Origin: an uncultured Microbulbifer sp.
GTDB lineage: Bacteria > Pseudomonadota > Gammaproteobacteria > Pseudomonadales > Cellvibrionaceae
Direction of reading: 5' to 3'
NCBI RefSeq assembly: GCF_947498635.1
Contig: NZ_CANMKV010000015.1
Span: 39,457-103,456, forward strand
Length of the DNA: 64,000 bases
The notes beneath the pieces are model-generated. The model was not told the origin of the DNA, did not search any database, and worked only from the letters and a program-made list of their open reading frames with translations. Both the position numbers and the translations under genes were made by a program. Numbering within the stretch: position 1 is the first letter of the stretch; every line of letters begins with the position of its first letter. This document shows, in pieces, positions 36,851-45,954 of this stretch.

Positions 36851-37918
36851 TTAAGCGATTTTGATGTCGATCGCACTGGAGCCCGGCAAACTTTCTACAA
36901 GTTTGGGGCCGCAGAGTTTGGATGGAGTGAAATAGCCGCCTTCGCCTCGGTAGTCGAGCAGGTATTGCATGACCGAGAGAGAGCCGGAGACGGTAACATC
37001 GTAGCCATTCGCCGTTGTGACGCGCCCCACTTTGCGCTCACCGCGTCGGTCATTGCGGACCTCCCCCCAGACCCAGGTCTTTTGACCTGCGCGAAGCTCT
37101 TCAGTGGGCCCCTGAACAGACCTGCCTACCTTGGACTTCAGCCAATTTTGCAACCAGCGGCTACGCAGGAGCCAGCGAAATCCATTCAGGTGTTTTAGCT
37201 TCTTGGCCCGCGCCGGACTCATTGGAATATAGGCCTCTATATTTTGGATACCGGTTGAATGGTAAGCCGTGGAAATATCGCCCCAGGGAATCGCCACGGC
37301 AAACTTGTCGCCCCTGCCAAAGTCGATGCGACGGGTTAGCTGGCCATGGCCGATAGTCTCAATTTTACCGTTGCGCCGAATGGCACCGCCTATCCCCAGG
37401 CTTTCGATAGAAGTCTTGGCTGTACCGGGACTCAACTTGGAGTCTGAATCAAAGCCTAGAGTCAGGTGCGTAGCCGATGGCAGGGCGTTGTGTAATGCCG
37501 CCGCCAAGCAGTCCGTGGGAATTACATCAAAACCTGTGCCTGGGCACAGCACTATCCCGGCCGTTTTGGCCGCGCCGTCCAGCCTTTGAGCAGCTTCGTA
37601 AACGTCGATTTCGCCGGTGATGTCCTGGTAGTGAGTGCGGCTGTTGAGGCAGGCCCGCATCATGGGTTCGGCTGTCGTAGAAAATGGGCCGGCACAGTGG
37701 ATGACCAGATATATATCCTGCAGGCTGCGCTCCAGGATTTCTGCAGTATCCAGGTCAATGGCCATGGCTGGCAGGTTCAATGCATCCGCCAGGGGCTGTA
37801 GCTTTTGGGCATTGCGCCCCGCCAGAATTGGGCGGAACCCCTGGGCTACGGCCTGGCGCGCGATCAGCTCGCCGGTGTAGCCATAGGCGCCATAGATCAT
37901 AATGTTTTTATTGTTCAC
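36851..37918 (-). CDS. saccharopine dehydrogenase-like (trans-acting enoyl reductase-type) oxidoreductase
   Basis: 355 aa. Rossmann NAD(P) motif IYGAYGYTGELIARQAVAQG at the N-terminus, NVCAGPF-type segment VIHCAGPFSTTAEPMMRAC and DITGEIDVYEAAQ near 100. This pattern belongs to the saccharopine dehydrogenase NADP-binding family, which includes mycobacterial trans-acting enoyl reductases; the substrate is unknown. GTG start with AAGGA upstream on the minus strand. Monocistronic, with its own terminator. Confidence 0.85.
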   Translation of the reverse strand: MNNKNIMIYGAYGYTGELIARQAVAQGFRPILAGRNAQKLQPLADALNLPAMAIDLDTAEILERSLQDIYLVIHCAGPFSTTAEPMMRACLNSRTHYQDITGEIDVYEAAQRLDGAAKTAGIVLCPGTGFDVIPTDCLAAALHNALPSATHLTLGFDSDSKLSPGTAKTSIESLGIGGAIRRNGKIETIGHGQLTRRIDFGRGDKFAVAIPWGDISTAYHSTGIQNIEAYIPMSPARAKKLKHLNGFRWLLRSRWLQNWLKSKVGRSVQGPTEELRAGQKTWVWGEVRNDRRGERKVGRVTTANGYDVTVSGSLSVMQYLLDYRGEGGYFTPSKLCGPKLVESLPGSSAIDIKIA

Positions 37919-38055
37919 CGGAGGTCCTTGTGCAGTCTAGGGCTGATGGATTGTGCAGGACGCGCCTGTTCCTCTACCCGATGTTTTTTATACTTGCCGA
38001 TGGAGCTTTACCGGGGTTTATTGCCCAGGGGTACAGCGGGTCGGGTTTATATCGG

Positions 38056-38265
38056 CTAGAAGGCTTTTTCGAGTTTGAAGCGGGGTAGGGTGCAGCCATT
38101 CTGATCCAGAGTTTCGGTAAACATGCTTAATGGCCTCGCCGATAGTACATACTCACCATAAAGGGCGCGGTATATAACTAGCTGTTCATCGGTCTCGCTG
38201 TGGGTAGCCGTGTGCAGGACTTCGTAAAGATTGCCTTTGTAGTGACGATATAGGCCGGGTTTCAT
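38056..38265 (-). CDS. DUF1653 protein
   Basis: 69 aa. The short family pattern is complete: KPGLYRHYKGNLYEVL, then LVIYRALYGEYVLSARPLSMF. DUF1653 proteins are small soluble proteins of unknown function. Follows the DUF3301 gene by nine bases on the same strand. Confidence 0.85.
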   Translation of the reverse strand: MKPGLYRHYKGNLYEVLHTATHSETDEQLVIYRALYGEYVLSARPLSMFTETLDQNGCTLPRFKLEKAF

Positions 38266-38274
38266 GGCTAAAAA

Positions 38275-38595
38275 TTAACTCAAGTGGTGCGGGGATAGCT
38301 GCAGCTGTTCGACTCGTCGGCCGTGGAGAACTGCCACACCGGAATAGCGGTGTTCCCCGGTGGAAGTAAATTCAAATTCATAGTGACGCTGCAGGCTGAT
38401 CTGGCCTCGCCGGTCACGTTTCAAGCGTGTGCGTATTAGCAAGACGGTATCGTCGAGCAGCTGCACGCCCAATTGTTTGCAGTGATTGGACGCTGCGCGC
38501 TTTACCTGTTCTTTTGCCGCCATATTCGCCCAGATATACCAAGCCGCGGCTGCTAATAACAGGAACCAAAGAAGATCGCCAGGTGAGTAGTACAT
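38275..38595 (-). CDS. DUF3301 membrane-anchored protein
   Basis: 106 aa. One N-terminal span (about residues 7-24, LLWFLLLAAAAWYIWANM), then the DUF3301 pattern: A..HC...GVQLLDDTVLL, RDRRGQISLQRHYEFEFTSTG and a C-terminal GRRVEQLQLSP. Function unknown. Upstream of DUF1653 in a two-gene unit. Confidence 0.85.
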   Translation of the reverse strand: MYYSPGDLLWFLLLAAAAWYIWANMAAKEQVKRAASNHCKQLGVQLLDDTVLLIRTRLKRDRRGQISLQRHYEFEFTSTGEHRYSGVAVLHGRRVEQLQLSPHHLS

Positions 38596-38649
38596 TGTTC
38601 TACAGTTGCTATGATCGCGTTGCGCAAGAATAACATTGAAGGGGTAGGG

Positions 38650-39345
38650 ATGTCTGGCACCATAATGATTACAGGCTGTAATCGTGGCATAGGTCTCGAG
38701 TTAGCCAGCCAATTTGCCCAGGATGGGTGGCGTGTATTTGCCTGCTGTAGGGATCTCAAGAAAGCAGAGGATCTCCAGTCACTACAGGCGGAGTTTCCTC
38801 GGGTACAGCCACTTCAACTGGATGTGACCGACTATGACCAAATGATCTCGCTCGGCAAGGCTTTGCATGGGGAGCCAATCGATATTCTCCTCAATAATGC
38901 CGGTTATTACGGTCCAAAGGGCACCAGCTTTGGACAGGTGGATCGCGAGGAATGGCGCCGTGTGCTGGAGTCGAACACGATCGCCCCCTACATGATGGCG
39001 GAAACCTTCTGTGACAATGTGGCGGCCAGTGAGTACAAGCTGATGGCCATGATGAGTAGCAAGGTGGGCAGCATTGCCGATAACCGCTCTGGTGGCGGCT
39101 ATATCTATCGAAGCTCAAAGACGGCTCTCAATCAGGTTGTTAAAAGCCTATCGATCGATCTTAAAGAGCGGGGAATTGCGGTGTTGGCCCTGCACCCCGG
39201 CTGGGTGCAAACTGCGATGGGGGGCCCCGGAGCCTTGATCTCAGCGGCGCAAAGTACAAAAGCGCTGAAAAAAATTCTAGTTGGTGCGGATCTGGGGAAA
39301 AGCGGTCATTTTTACAACTATGATGGCAGCGAAATTCCCTGGTAA
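38650..39345 (+). CDS. short-chain dehydrogenase (C-factor-like SDR)
   Basis: 231 aa. Classical SDR motifs: nucleotide loop MITGCNRGIGLELA, NNAG (LLNNAGYYGP), and a catalytic Tyr-Lys in YIYRSSKTALNQ with Ser in MMSSKVGSI. The shape resembles C-factor/carbonyl-reductase-like SDRs. The ATG at 38650 is preceded by AAGGGG; an in-frame ATG at 38611 would overlap the DUF3301 promoter side. Substrate unknown. Confidence 0.88.
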   Translation: MSGTIMITGCNRGIGLELASQFAQDGWRVFACCRDLKKAEDLQSLQAEFPRVQPLQLDVTDYDQMISLGKALHGEPIDILLNNAGYYGPKGTSFGQVDREEWRRVLESNTIAPYMMAETFCDNVAASEYKLMAMMSSKVGSIADNRSGGGYIYRSSKTALNQVVKSLSIDLKERGIAVLALHPGWVQTAMGGPGALISAAQSTKALKKILVGADLGKSGHFYNYDGSEIPW

Positions 39346-39624
39346 CTCGGCAGTCGATACTTCAATGCAGATATTCTAGGAGACTCATTTAACAAGACGC
39401 TATTTCCCGGAGGGGAGAGGGGGCGCTCCACCTTTTGCAAGATTGGGCAAGGATATGGAAGAAGTCTAATACCTGCTGATCACCTAGCCGCGGGAAAATA
39501 CATCCATTGCTAGGGTAACTCCCTAGGTCTATCCCCCCGTTCATGGTCTTAAGTGTGGCGAAAAAACATTTGAGGCGAGGAATGGTTGGTCAGTATCAAG
39601 TGCAGTGGAGACAGGCTGAAATCA

Positions 39625-40137
39625 ATGAGCGGTGAAATAAAAGGCTATAGAAACCAAAGTGTGCCCTCCCAGCAACGCTTTATAACCGGTTCCCGTATGG
39701 TGCTGAGTGGGTTTCTGGCGGTTGCTGTGGCCTCTCTGGTGGATCTACCCGCTTGGGTGGCGGTACTGGGCGCTACTGCCTATTTTGCCAGGGGATCGAG
39801 CCTGCGTGCGGGCAGTTATAATCTGGCCTGTACGGTGACCGGTCTTGGACTCGGTTTCGTTGTTCAGGCGGTGATTGCAAAGTGGCCGTTAGAGCTGACC
39901 TTGCTGTCTCTGCCACTGGCTCTTTTGTTTTCAGCGGTTGGGGCCTGGGCAATGGGATTGGTGACAGGGATAAGTAATATTGCCAGCTATGCAATTGGTA
40001 TCCTGATTGCTTTTGCAGCGCCACTGCCAATCTCTCTGGATAGTTATTTCTTACTTATCGCCGCTTCTGCAGTAGGTGCCATTTCGGCTGGTCTGGCTGA
40101 TTATTTCTGGCCAGGGAGGTCGGCTATCTCCTGCTAA
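39625..40137 (+). CDS. DUF1097-like membrane protein
   Basis: 170 aa with five predicted spans from about residue 20 (MVLSGFLAVAVASLVDLPAW) to 160, and the family-like end AGLADYFWPG. DUF1097 (YcdZ type) is of unknown function. A TTG at 39586 would extend it by 13 residues. A 17-codon ORF from ATG 39582, with GAGGCGAGG ahead of it, overlaps this start in another frame and could couple translation. Confidence 0.7.
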   Translation: MSGEIKGYRNQSVPSQQRFITGSRMVLSGFLAVAVASLVDLPAWVAVLGATAYFARGSSLRAGSYNLACTVTGLGLGFVVQAVIAKWPLELTLLSLPLALLFSAVGAWAMGLVTGISNIASYAIGILIAFAAPLPISLDSYFLLIAASAVGAISAGLADYFWPGRSAISC

Positions 40138-40213
40138 TTTGAGGTGGAATACACCGGGCAAATAACGTTCTCCGTATTATCTTTGCGTGAAATATTTCTT
40201 AGGGGTATCAGTC

Positions 40214-40342
40214 ATGTTTAAGCGCATCTTGTTCTTAGGGGCTTTGGCATTTGTAAGTGCACTGGCATTTACCGATCCAGTGGTTCCAAATTCTGGCGAG
40301 GATTCTGAGCTGGAGTACCTTTTGTATTCTGCGACACTCTAA
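40214..40342 (+). CDS. small secreted or membrane peptide, 42 aa
   Basis: ATG at 40214 preceded by AGGGG nine bases upstream. Encodes MFKRILFLGALAFVSALAFT, a typical signal or membrane helix, followed by a short acidic tail ending in TATL-like residues. Nothing known resembles it to my recognition. A real gene is suggested by the ribosome site and signal-like N-terminus only. Confidence 0.45.
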   Translation: MFKRILFLGALAFVSALAFTDPVVPNSGEDSELEYLLYSATL

Positions 40343-40396
40343 ATTTATGGTTTAGCTGGTCGGTAATTTTCGCAACAATGCACATGGGGGTGCGGT

Positions 40397-41035
40397 ATGG
40401 AAACAACATATTGGCATGAGAAATGGAAGAGAAATGATATTGGTTTTCATGAGGCCAGCGGAAATTCCCTGCTGTCGGAATTTTTTGCCGAGCTCTCTTT
40501 GTCAAAAGGTGACCGGGTGTTTATCCCGCTCTGTGGCAAGACTCGGGATATTGCCTGGTTATTATCTCGTGGCTATGGCGTTGTTGGTGCCGAATTAAGC
40601 GAGCTGGCGGTACAGCAGCTTTTCATGGAGCTGGAATTAATACCCGAAATTGAGCAGGCCGGAGAGCTTAAGCGCTATTGGGCGAAAAATATTGAAATTT
40701 TTGTCGGCGACATTTTTGACTTAACTGAGAAACATTTGCGCGATGTCTCTGCCATTTATGACCGGGCAGCCTTGGTCGCATTGCCTGCGGATATTCGTCA
40801 ACGGTATACACAGCACCTTATGGCGGTCACTAAAGTGGTTCCGCAGCTACTGATATCCTTTGAATATGAGCAGTCCCAGTTAAGCGGCCCACCCTTTTCG
40901 ATCAGTTCCCGCGAAATTTATGATCATTACAATGCAAATTACCATGTGAAAAAGTTGGCTTCCCGAGATGTGCTCGGTGGTTTGAAAGGCCTGGTACCCG
41001 CTCAGGAAGTAGCCTGGTTACTCTCTAGGCGATAA
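40397..41035 (+). CDS. tpm: thiopurine S-methyltransferase
   Basis: 212-aa SAM-dependent methyltransferase of the TPMT family. YWHEKWKRNDIGFHE at the start, PLCGKTRDIAWLLSRGYGVVGAELSE as SAM site, and YDRAALVALP are all typical. In bacteria it can methylate thiopurines and also selenium/tellurium compounds. GGGGG lies about seven bases before the ATG. Confidence 0.93.
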   Translation: METTYWHEKWKRNDIGFHEASGNSLLSEFFAELSLSKGDRVFIPLCGKTRDIAWLLSRGYGVVGAELSELAVQQLFMELELIPEIEQAGELKRYWAKNIEIFVGDIFDLTEKHLRDVSAIYDRAALVALPADIRQRYTQHLMAVTKVVPQLLISFEYEQSQLSGPPFSISSREIYDHYNANYHVKKLASRDVLGGLKGLVPAQEVAWLLSRR

Positions 41036-41074
41036 GTGATTGAAGTTCATGGTGAACTATAGCGCAGAGACCGG

Positions 41075-41353
41075 TTAGCTGGGGAGTTGCGGTAACGCTT
41101 GAGTCCCGGCGATAAGCGCTTCCTTTTTTTGCTTAGGCCACTTCTTGATCGCTATTTCCAGCTTCAATGCCGTTGATTTGTTTTGCGTTTGTGCTTGGTA
41201 TTCCAAGGTGAGGGGCCCTTTTCCGCGAAGGGCCTTGGCGGCCTTGGGGCCACCGGTACTGTGCTCGGCAAAGCGTCGTTGAATGTCTCTGGTAATTCCG
41301 GTGTAGAGGGAGCCATTTGCGGTGCGGATTAAATAAACAAACCAAGTATTCAT
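41075..41353 (-). CDS. GIY-YIG nuclease-fold protein (UPF0213)
   Basis: 92 aa. The GIY-YIG module is complete: WFVYLIRTANGSLYTGIT, R.F.EH (RRFAEHSTGG), then KALRGKGPL and the Glu-containing KLEIAIKKWPK. Small stand-alone proteins of this family are structure-selective nuclease-like and poorly characterised. The TTG at 41374 would add seven residues; ATG 41353 fits the family start. Confidence 0.88.
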   Translation of the reverse strand: MNTWFVYLIRTANGSLYTGITRDIQRRFAEHSTGGPKAAKALRGKGPLTLEYQAQTQNKSTALKLEIAIKKWPKQKKEALIAGTQALPQLPS

Positions 41354-41396
41354 TAAATTATGTTCAGATGACAACTTGCCGAGGTGTTATAGCTCA

Positions 41397-42485
41397 TTAA
41401 AAAAGACACTGCTGCTCTCCAGCCTGAGGTGGTGGATCAAATTGGCTGCAATCTAAAAGTAGGCGTCGGTGATTTAAGCCCAGTTTCCTGATGGCGACAA
41501 TAAAACGTTGGCGCAGCAGTTGGGCGAAAACCCCAGTACCCTGGCGCCGCTGGGAAAAATCACTTTGATAATCCTGCCCGCCTCGGCTCTGCTGTATCAA
41601 ACTCATGACATGGTCAGCTCTGTGCGGGTAGTGTATCGCGAGCCACTCGCGAAAAAGTGGTGCTACTTCATGGGGGAGGCGTAGCAATATATAGGCCGCC
41701 CGTTCGGCACCCGATTCTCTCCCGGATTTTAAGATGGCCTCTAGTTCACAGTCATTGAGAGCTGGAATCATCGGCGCGGCAAGTACCGCCGTGGGTATCC
41801 CGTTTTCACTCAATGCTCCAATCGTGCGCAGACGCGCCTTGGGCCCGGCGGTACGTGGCTCCAGCTTCCTTTTTAAGTCATTGTCTAATGTTGTCACACT
41901 CACTGCTACTTGAGCGAGGTTATCCTGGGCCATTTCAGCAAGGATAGGGAGATCCCGTAAAATTAACTGGCTTTTAGTGATAATGGTTACTGGTTGGCGA
42001 AACTTTTGCATCACCTCTAGCAGTGTACGAGTTATCCCCTTTTCTTTTTCTAGGGGCTGGTAGGGGTCGGTATTCGCTCCCAAGGCGATAGGGCTGCAGA
42101 CATAGTTCGGCTTGCGCAGGGCCTTCTCCAGCAATTCTGCCGCGTTTGGTTTAAAAAAGATCTTGGTTTCAAAATCCAGGCCAGGAGATAGGTCCATATA
42201 AGCGTGGGCCGGCCTGGCATAGCAATAAACACAACCGTGCTCACAACCCCGATAGGGATTGATAGACTGGGTAAAGGGGATATCTGGTGACTGATTGGTT
42301 GCGATAATTGACTTTGCTTTTTCTTCAATTGAAGTCGTCAGCAGTTGTTCCAGAGGTTCTGCTTCAGTTTGCCAGCCATCGCTTTCACGAGTGCTCGAGT
42401 ATTCGGCAAAGCGGCCGGTGATATTACTGGCTGCGCCGCGTCCCTTGTAAAAGGGTTGTGGTTTGTCGGGCTCTCTACGTTTCAT
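41397..42485 (-). CDS. PA0069-family radical SAM protein
   Basis: 362 aa. Cluster motif C-EHG-C-VY-C (about residue 83-90) in NPYRGCEHGCVYCYARP, then ANTDPYQPLEKEKGITR and ITKSQLILRD, the pattern of the spore-photolyase-like/PA0069 (Rv2578c) radical SAM group. Reaction unknown. Stands alone between the GIY-YIG gene and a hypothetical gene. Confidence 0.9.
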   Translation of the reverse strand: MKRREPDKPQPFYKGRGAASNITGRFAEYSSTRESDGWQTEAEPLEQLLTTSIEEKAKSIIATNQSPDIPFTQSINPYRGCEHGCVYCYARPAHAYMDLSPGLDFETKIFFKPNAAELLEKALRKPNYVCSPIALGANTDPYQPLEKEKGITRTLLEVMQKFRQPVTIITKSQLILRDLPILAEMAQDNLAQVAVSVTTLDNDLKRKLEPRTAGPKARLRTIGALSENGIPTAVLAAPMIPALNDCELEAILKSGRESGAERAAYILLRLPHEVAPLFREWLAIHYPHRADHVMSLIQQSRGGQDYQSDFSQRRQGTGVFAQLLRQRFIVAIRKLGLNHRRLLLDCSQFDPPPQAGEQQCLF

Positions 42486-42708
42486 TGCGACTTAATGGGC
42501 TGTATGTTTGTACAGTTTACGATTTCATCTCGATACAAAGCAATGGGCTAGTCATCTTTATGATGGTCTGGACTGGGTAGTCATTGGCAGGCAGATTACG
42601 CCGAGCGACAGAGTACTTGCTTCCAGTGTTCGGCATACGGCCTTACGGACCCCTCAATAGGACTGGCTGCCAGCGGTTGGCTAGCGGTGTGTATGCCCTA
42701 GGTTCAGC

Positions 42709-43164
42709 TTATAAGGCGGCTACGGAATTGTATTTGGGGGGTATTGTGAGACCTGGTCGTTCATCATCCCAGATCATATTAACGATCTTCCAGGAGCGAC
42801 CGTCATTGTAGAGCTGGATACTGTTGATTCCTCTCTTGATAAACTGGGTTTTATCGCTATCTCTCCAGGCCTCATACGTACTAAAGGCGTGGGCAATATT
42901 GCCAAAAGATTCGATGACACTGTGAGTCTCGACCTCATAGAAAGCCGCTCCTTGTACCAACTGCTGAAAATTTTCAGGGTAATCCTGAATATCCATAACC
43001 AGTGCCTGAGGATTACCTTGACGGTCCACTGAAGTGCGGATCATCTTGGCATAGGGAGTAAATAATTCCAGTTGCTCCTGCCAGTTACGCTTAAAATATT
43101 CTGGGCCAGAGACTAAATCATAAAGCTGCGTGAGGAGTGCCTTTATTTTCTTTTCTGAATTCAT
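42709..43164 (-). CDS. NTF2/SnoaL-like small protein
   Basis: 151 aa. An alpha+beta cone-like pattern: helical start, VDRQGNPQALVMDIQDY, central FYEVETHSVIESFGNIAHAFSTYE, and a final SIQLYNDGRSWKIVNMIWDDE, which resembles DUF4440/SnoaL-like proteins. No catalytic assignment is possible. An AAGGGA ribosome site lies upstream on the minus strand. Confidence 0.7.
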   Translation of the reverse strand: MNSEKKIKALLTQLYDLVSGPEYFKRNWQEQLELFTPYAKMIRTSVDRQGNPQALVMDIQDYPENFQQLVQGAAFYEVETHSVIESFGNIAHAFSTYEAWRDSDKTQFIKRGINSIQLYNDGRSWKIVNMIWDDERPGLTIPPKYNSVAAL

Positions 43165-43859
43165 AGAGAGTCCCTTGTCGTGGTGAATTTGTGATTCGCA
43201 AAAGCTTTACAAAGTAAATATCAGGGCTTTAAATAGCCTGTCTCGTTAAATTTTATTGTTTCTATTAACGCGTTGAGCCGAATTGATCGGCTCATAGGAA
43301 AGCCTGGATGGAATTTTACCGCTCCCACGGATTTTTTGCCAGTGAGCAGATGTATCGTTGATGGTCCAAGAATGGACTTTAGAGGTCTTATGTTTAAGGG
43401 GTACAGAGGTTTCTGACATCTGCTCACTTTGGGACGGTGTCTCAAATCCTATGCTCTCAGGATGAGCAGAATCTTTTTTTGAAGCATTGCGTATATCGGA
43501 TAGTACCTTTTCAATCCCCCTGTTATTCTCGGAGGTAAGTATGTGGGGGCAAAGGTTAAGTGAGGCTGCTTACAAAAATTTTAGGTGTGATATCTACGAT
43601 ATTGTTCGATGAAAATTTGTTAGTGAATTTTGTGGTGTGTTTTTCCGTTTGGGTTTTTTGATGAAGGTGAAAGCTGGTACAGAATATTAAGTTTGATGGC
43701 TGATCAATTCCTTCAGTTTGACTTCCTTACTGGTCATTGTTGGCGGTATTGTTGTCAGGGGTTAAAGTTGCTGAAAATTTATATTCATTTTTTTTAGAGT
43801 TAATCGCCCTGTAGCGGTATCCTATTTTTCTGAAATATTAAAAACTATAAGGGTTAAGT
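43165..43859. other. 695-bp AT-rich gap without a supported gene
   Basis: The stretch before the LysE gene is clearly AT-richer than the core genome. A minus-strand frame at 43221-43445 has a phrase (GPSTIHLLTGKKSVGAVKFHPG) faintly like the N-terminal part of some AraC-type regulators; it could be a remnant but lacks start, length and helix-turn-helix. Nothing else is recognised. Confidence 0.4.
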
Positions 43860-44462
43860 ATGTCTTTGCTATTAGCTATGTTTGGTTTCTCTTTGACGAT
43901 GTCAATCACGCCGGGACCTGTTAATATGGTTATCATCTCATCGGGTGTACAGCATGGTTTTGCTCGTACTATTCCATTTGTATCTGGGGCAACAATAGGT
44001 TTCACTTTGTTGCTTGCTGCCATTGGTTTTGGTTTTTATCAGTTGTTGGATAGCTACCCCCAAATTTTGCACTTCCTCGCAGTTGCTGGGTGCGCGTATG
44101 TCATCTATATGGGTTATAAGATAGCCTCTGCGCCCACGGATAAGATTGATGTTGCTGAAAGATCGCTACCCCGCTTCTATGAGGGTTTTCTCTTGCAGTG
44201 GTTAAACCCAAAAGCTTGGGTAGCCTGCGTATCTGGGGTTGCCTTATTCTCCAGTCCGCATAATCAGTCAAGCCTTCTTTACTTTGTGCTTATATACTTT
44301 TTTGTTTGTTATCTGTCCCTGGCTCTTTGGGCTTTTGCTGGAGATAAAATTCGCCTGTTTTTGAATGGTGAGTTCTCACTCAAAGTATTTAATCTGGCGA
44401 TGGGGCTACTGCTAATATTGTGTGCTGCTTACCTGATGTATTCACATGTTTTAGGGGCCTAA
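43860..44462 (+). CDS. LysE/RhtB-family exporter
   Basis: 200 aa with six spans. FSLTMSITPGPVNMVIISSGVQHG is the conserved first helix and loop, GCAYVIYMGYKIA the mid-segment, FLLQWLNPKAWVACVSG the second half. Exports amino acids or derivatives out of the cell. SD AAGGG seven bases before ATG. It reads toward the two acyltransferase genes, about 130 bp upstream of the first, and shares their AT-rich composition, so it may handle their product (inference). Confidence 0.9.
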   Translation: MSLLLAMFGFSLTMSITPGPVNMVIISSGVQHGFARTIPFVSGATIGFTLLLAAIGFGFYQLLDSYPQILHFLAVAGCAYVIYMGYKIASAPTDKIDVAERSLPRFYEGFLLQWLNPKAWVACVSGVALFSSPHNQSSLLYFVLIYFFVCYLSLALWAFAGDKIRLFLNGEFSLKVFNLAMGLLLILCAAYLMYSHVLGA

Positions 44463-44595
44463 ACGTTTCTGCTGTTAATAATTTTTAGGTGTTTAATGAC
44501 TGGCTATCACACCAGGTTCAGTTTGCATGCTTTGATGTTCTTGTCATTGTCAGTAATGTTGTCTGTGTGATGTGTCATCATGTGTGGTTGTTTCT

Positions 44596-45879
44596 GTGAA
44601 ATTCATGCCGTTCACACGAGAAGTTGGCAGAAATGAGGCTCTATCCATTGAATTGACTGATAGGTCTAATGGCGCTGTTCAGGGGGTTGCATTTTTTCGA
44701 GTATGTATGCCTGTTAATGTGAGTTTAATAAAGCAGGCGTTTTCATTTGTGCATCAATTACACCCGATGCTCCGGGCGCGTGTAGAAAGGGGGGGGCATC
44801 TACAGTGGCGGTGTGACGTTGATTTTAGCTCGATAGAATTTGATGTCCGTATTCTCGATGGCACTTTGGACTTCGAAAGGGAGTTCTATCTCCAGGGAAT
44901 CCACCCAGTAATTCTGGAGAAAATGTCGTACAGAGTTACTATCTATGTAAACTCTTCGGGGCAAGTGGCCTGGATAGCTGTCACTGTTAATCATGCTGCA
45001 ATGGATGCAATATCTATTGTGATTTTGTTTCGTTATCTAGATGATTACTTAAAGGGTAAGCTTTGCACACCCTCTAAATCACTTCCGTTTCTGCAGGCAG
45101 TCGAGCAATATTTGTATAAAGGTGGGCAAGAAAAAAAGATACCCCTCCCTGTTGCAGAAGAAGTTCCTGTGCCGTGGTTAGTTGAAAAGCCTGCTGCTGC
45201 ACCTCAACGGGTGGGGATGGCAACTTATAGGAAAATACCTGCTGAGTCGATCGTAAGGTTACATGATCTCGCAAAAAAACATAGGGTAAAACTTGCAGCC
45301 CTGTATAGCGCCGTGGCGATTTATGCTGGAAAATGTCTTCCTAATAGTGGTCTTTGGAATGATATTTTATTGCCGGTAAATATACGTAGCCTCTGTAATC
45401 CGCCCATCAGTTTTGATGTTATTGGCGAATATATTTCTTTCGTAGACTTGGTGGTGTCACCCGATCTGTGTTGTAAAAGTGTGATGTCACTAGCTTCATT
45501 GTTGCAAGATAAATTATCTTTTATTTTAAGGCGAGAGAGCTTGCGCTTGGCTGAGCAAAGGCCTGAATATAAGTTGGCTGAAATCATAGAAAAAGCAGAT
45601 TTTTACGCAGCTAAAAAACCAAATTTTGTCTCCGGGATATGTATTTCTGATGTTGGTTGTTTAGAATCTCTGGTGGGTGAGCTTACTTTTTTCGATTTAA
45701 GAGTCGCTATGACGGTTCAAACTCATGGCGCACATCCAATGATGATAGCTACGGAGACTACAAAAAGTGAAAGCATTTTTTCTTTTGGCTATTGTGAACC
45801 ACTCACCAGTAGAGAAAGTGCTTTGTGTTTTATAAGTCACTTTATGGGAATGCTAAATTCGCTCCAATTTGACAGTTAG
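44596..45879 (+). CDS. stand-alone condensation-domain-like acyltransferase, copy A
   Basis: 427 aa of the chloramphenicol-acetyltransferase/condensation fold (PapA5, alcohol acetyltransferase and NRPS C-domain relatives). HPMLRARV near residue 58 is the typical early phrase; the HHxxxDG site reads NHAAMDA (about residues 137-143), so the second, catalytic His and Asp are kept but the first His and final Gly are changed. PVNIRSL and ISDVG are further family-like points. I start at GTG 44596 because the protein then aligns residue for residue with copy B (VKFMPF / MQYKPF). No carrier or adenylation domain is attached or nearby. Confidence 0.8.
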   Translation: MKFMPFTREVGRNEALSIELTDRSNGAVQGVAFFRVCMPVNVSLIKQAFSFVHQLHPMLRARVERGGHLQWRCDVDFSSIEFDVRILDGTLDFEREFYLQGIHPVILEKMSYRVTIYVNSSGQVAWIAVTVNHAAMDAISIVILFRYLDDYLKGKLCTPSKSLPFLQAVEQYLYKGGQEKKIPLPVAEEVPVPWLVEKPAAAPQRVGMATYRKIPAESIVRLHDLAKKHRVKLAALYSAVAIYAGKCLPNSGLWNDILLPVNIRSLCNPPISFDVIGEYISFVDLVVSPDLCCKSVMSLASLLQDKLSFILRRESLRLAEQRPEYKLAEIIEKADFYAAKKPNFVSGICISDVGCLESLVGELTFFDLRVAMTVQTHGAHPMMIATETTKSESIFSFGYCEPLTSRESALCFISHFMGMLNSLQFDS

Positions 45880-45954
45880 TCTCGTTGGTTCGGTTAGCTC
45901 TCTCTATACTATTTAATTCGTTGTCGATACCTGAAAACACGGCAAAGAAAACTT

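Noticed and set aside
43221..43445. 74-aa minus-strand frame with a phrase like an AraC N-terminal region
   Set aside because: No ribosome site, no helix-turn-helix and no continuation; resemblance too faint to annotate.
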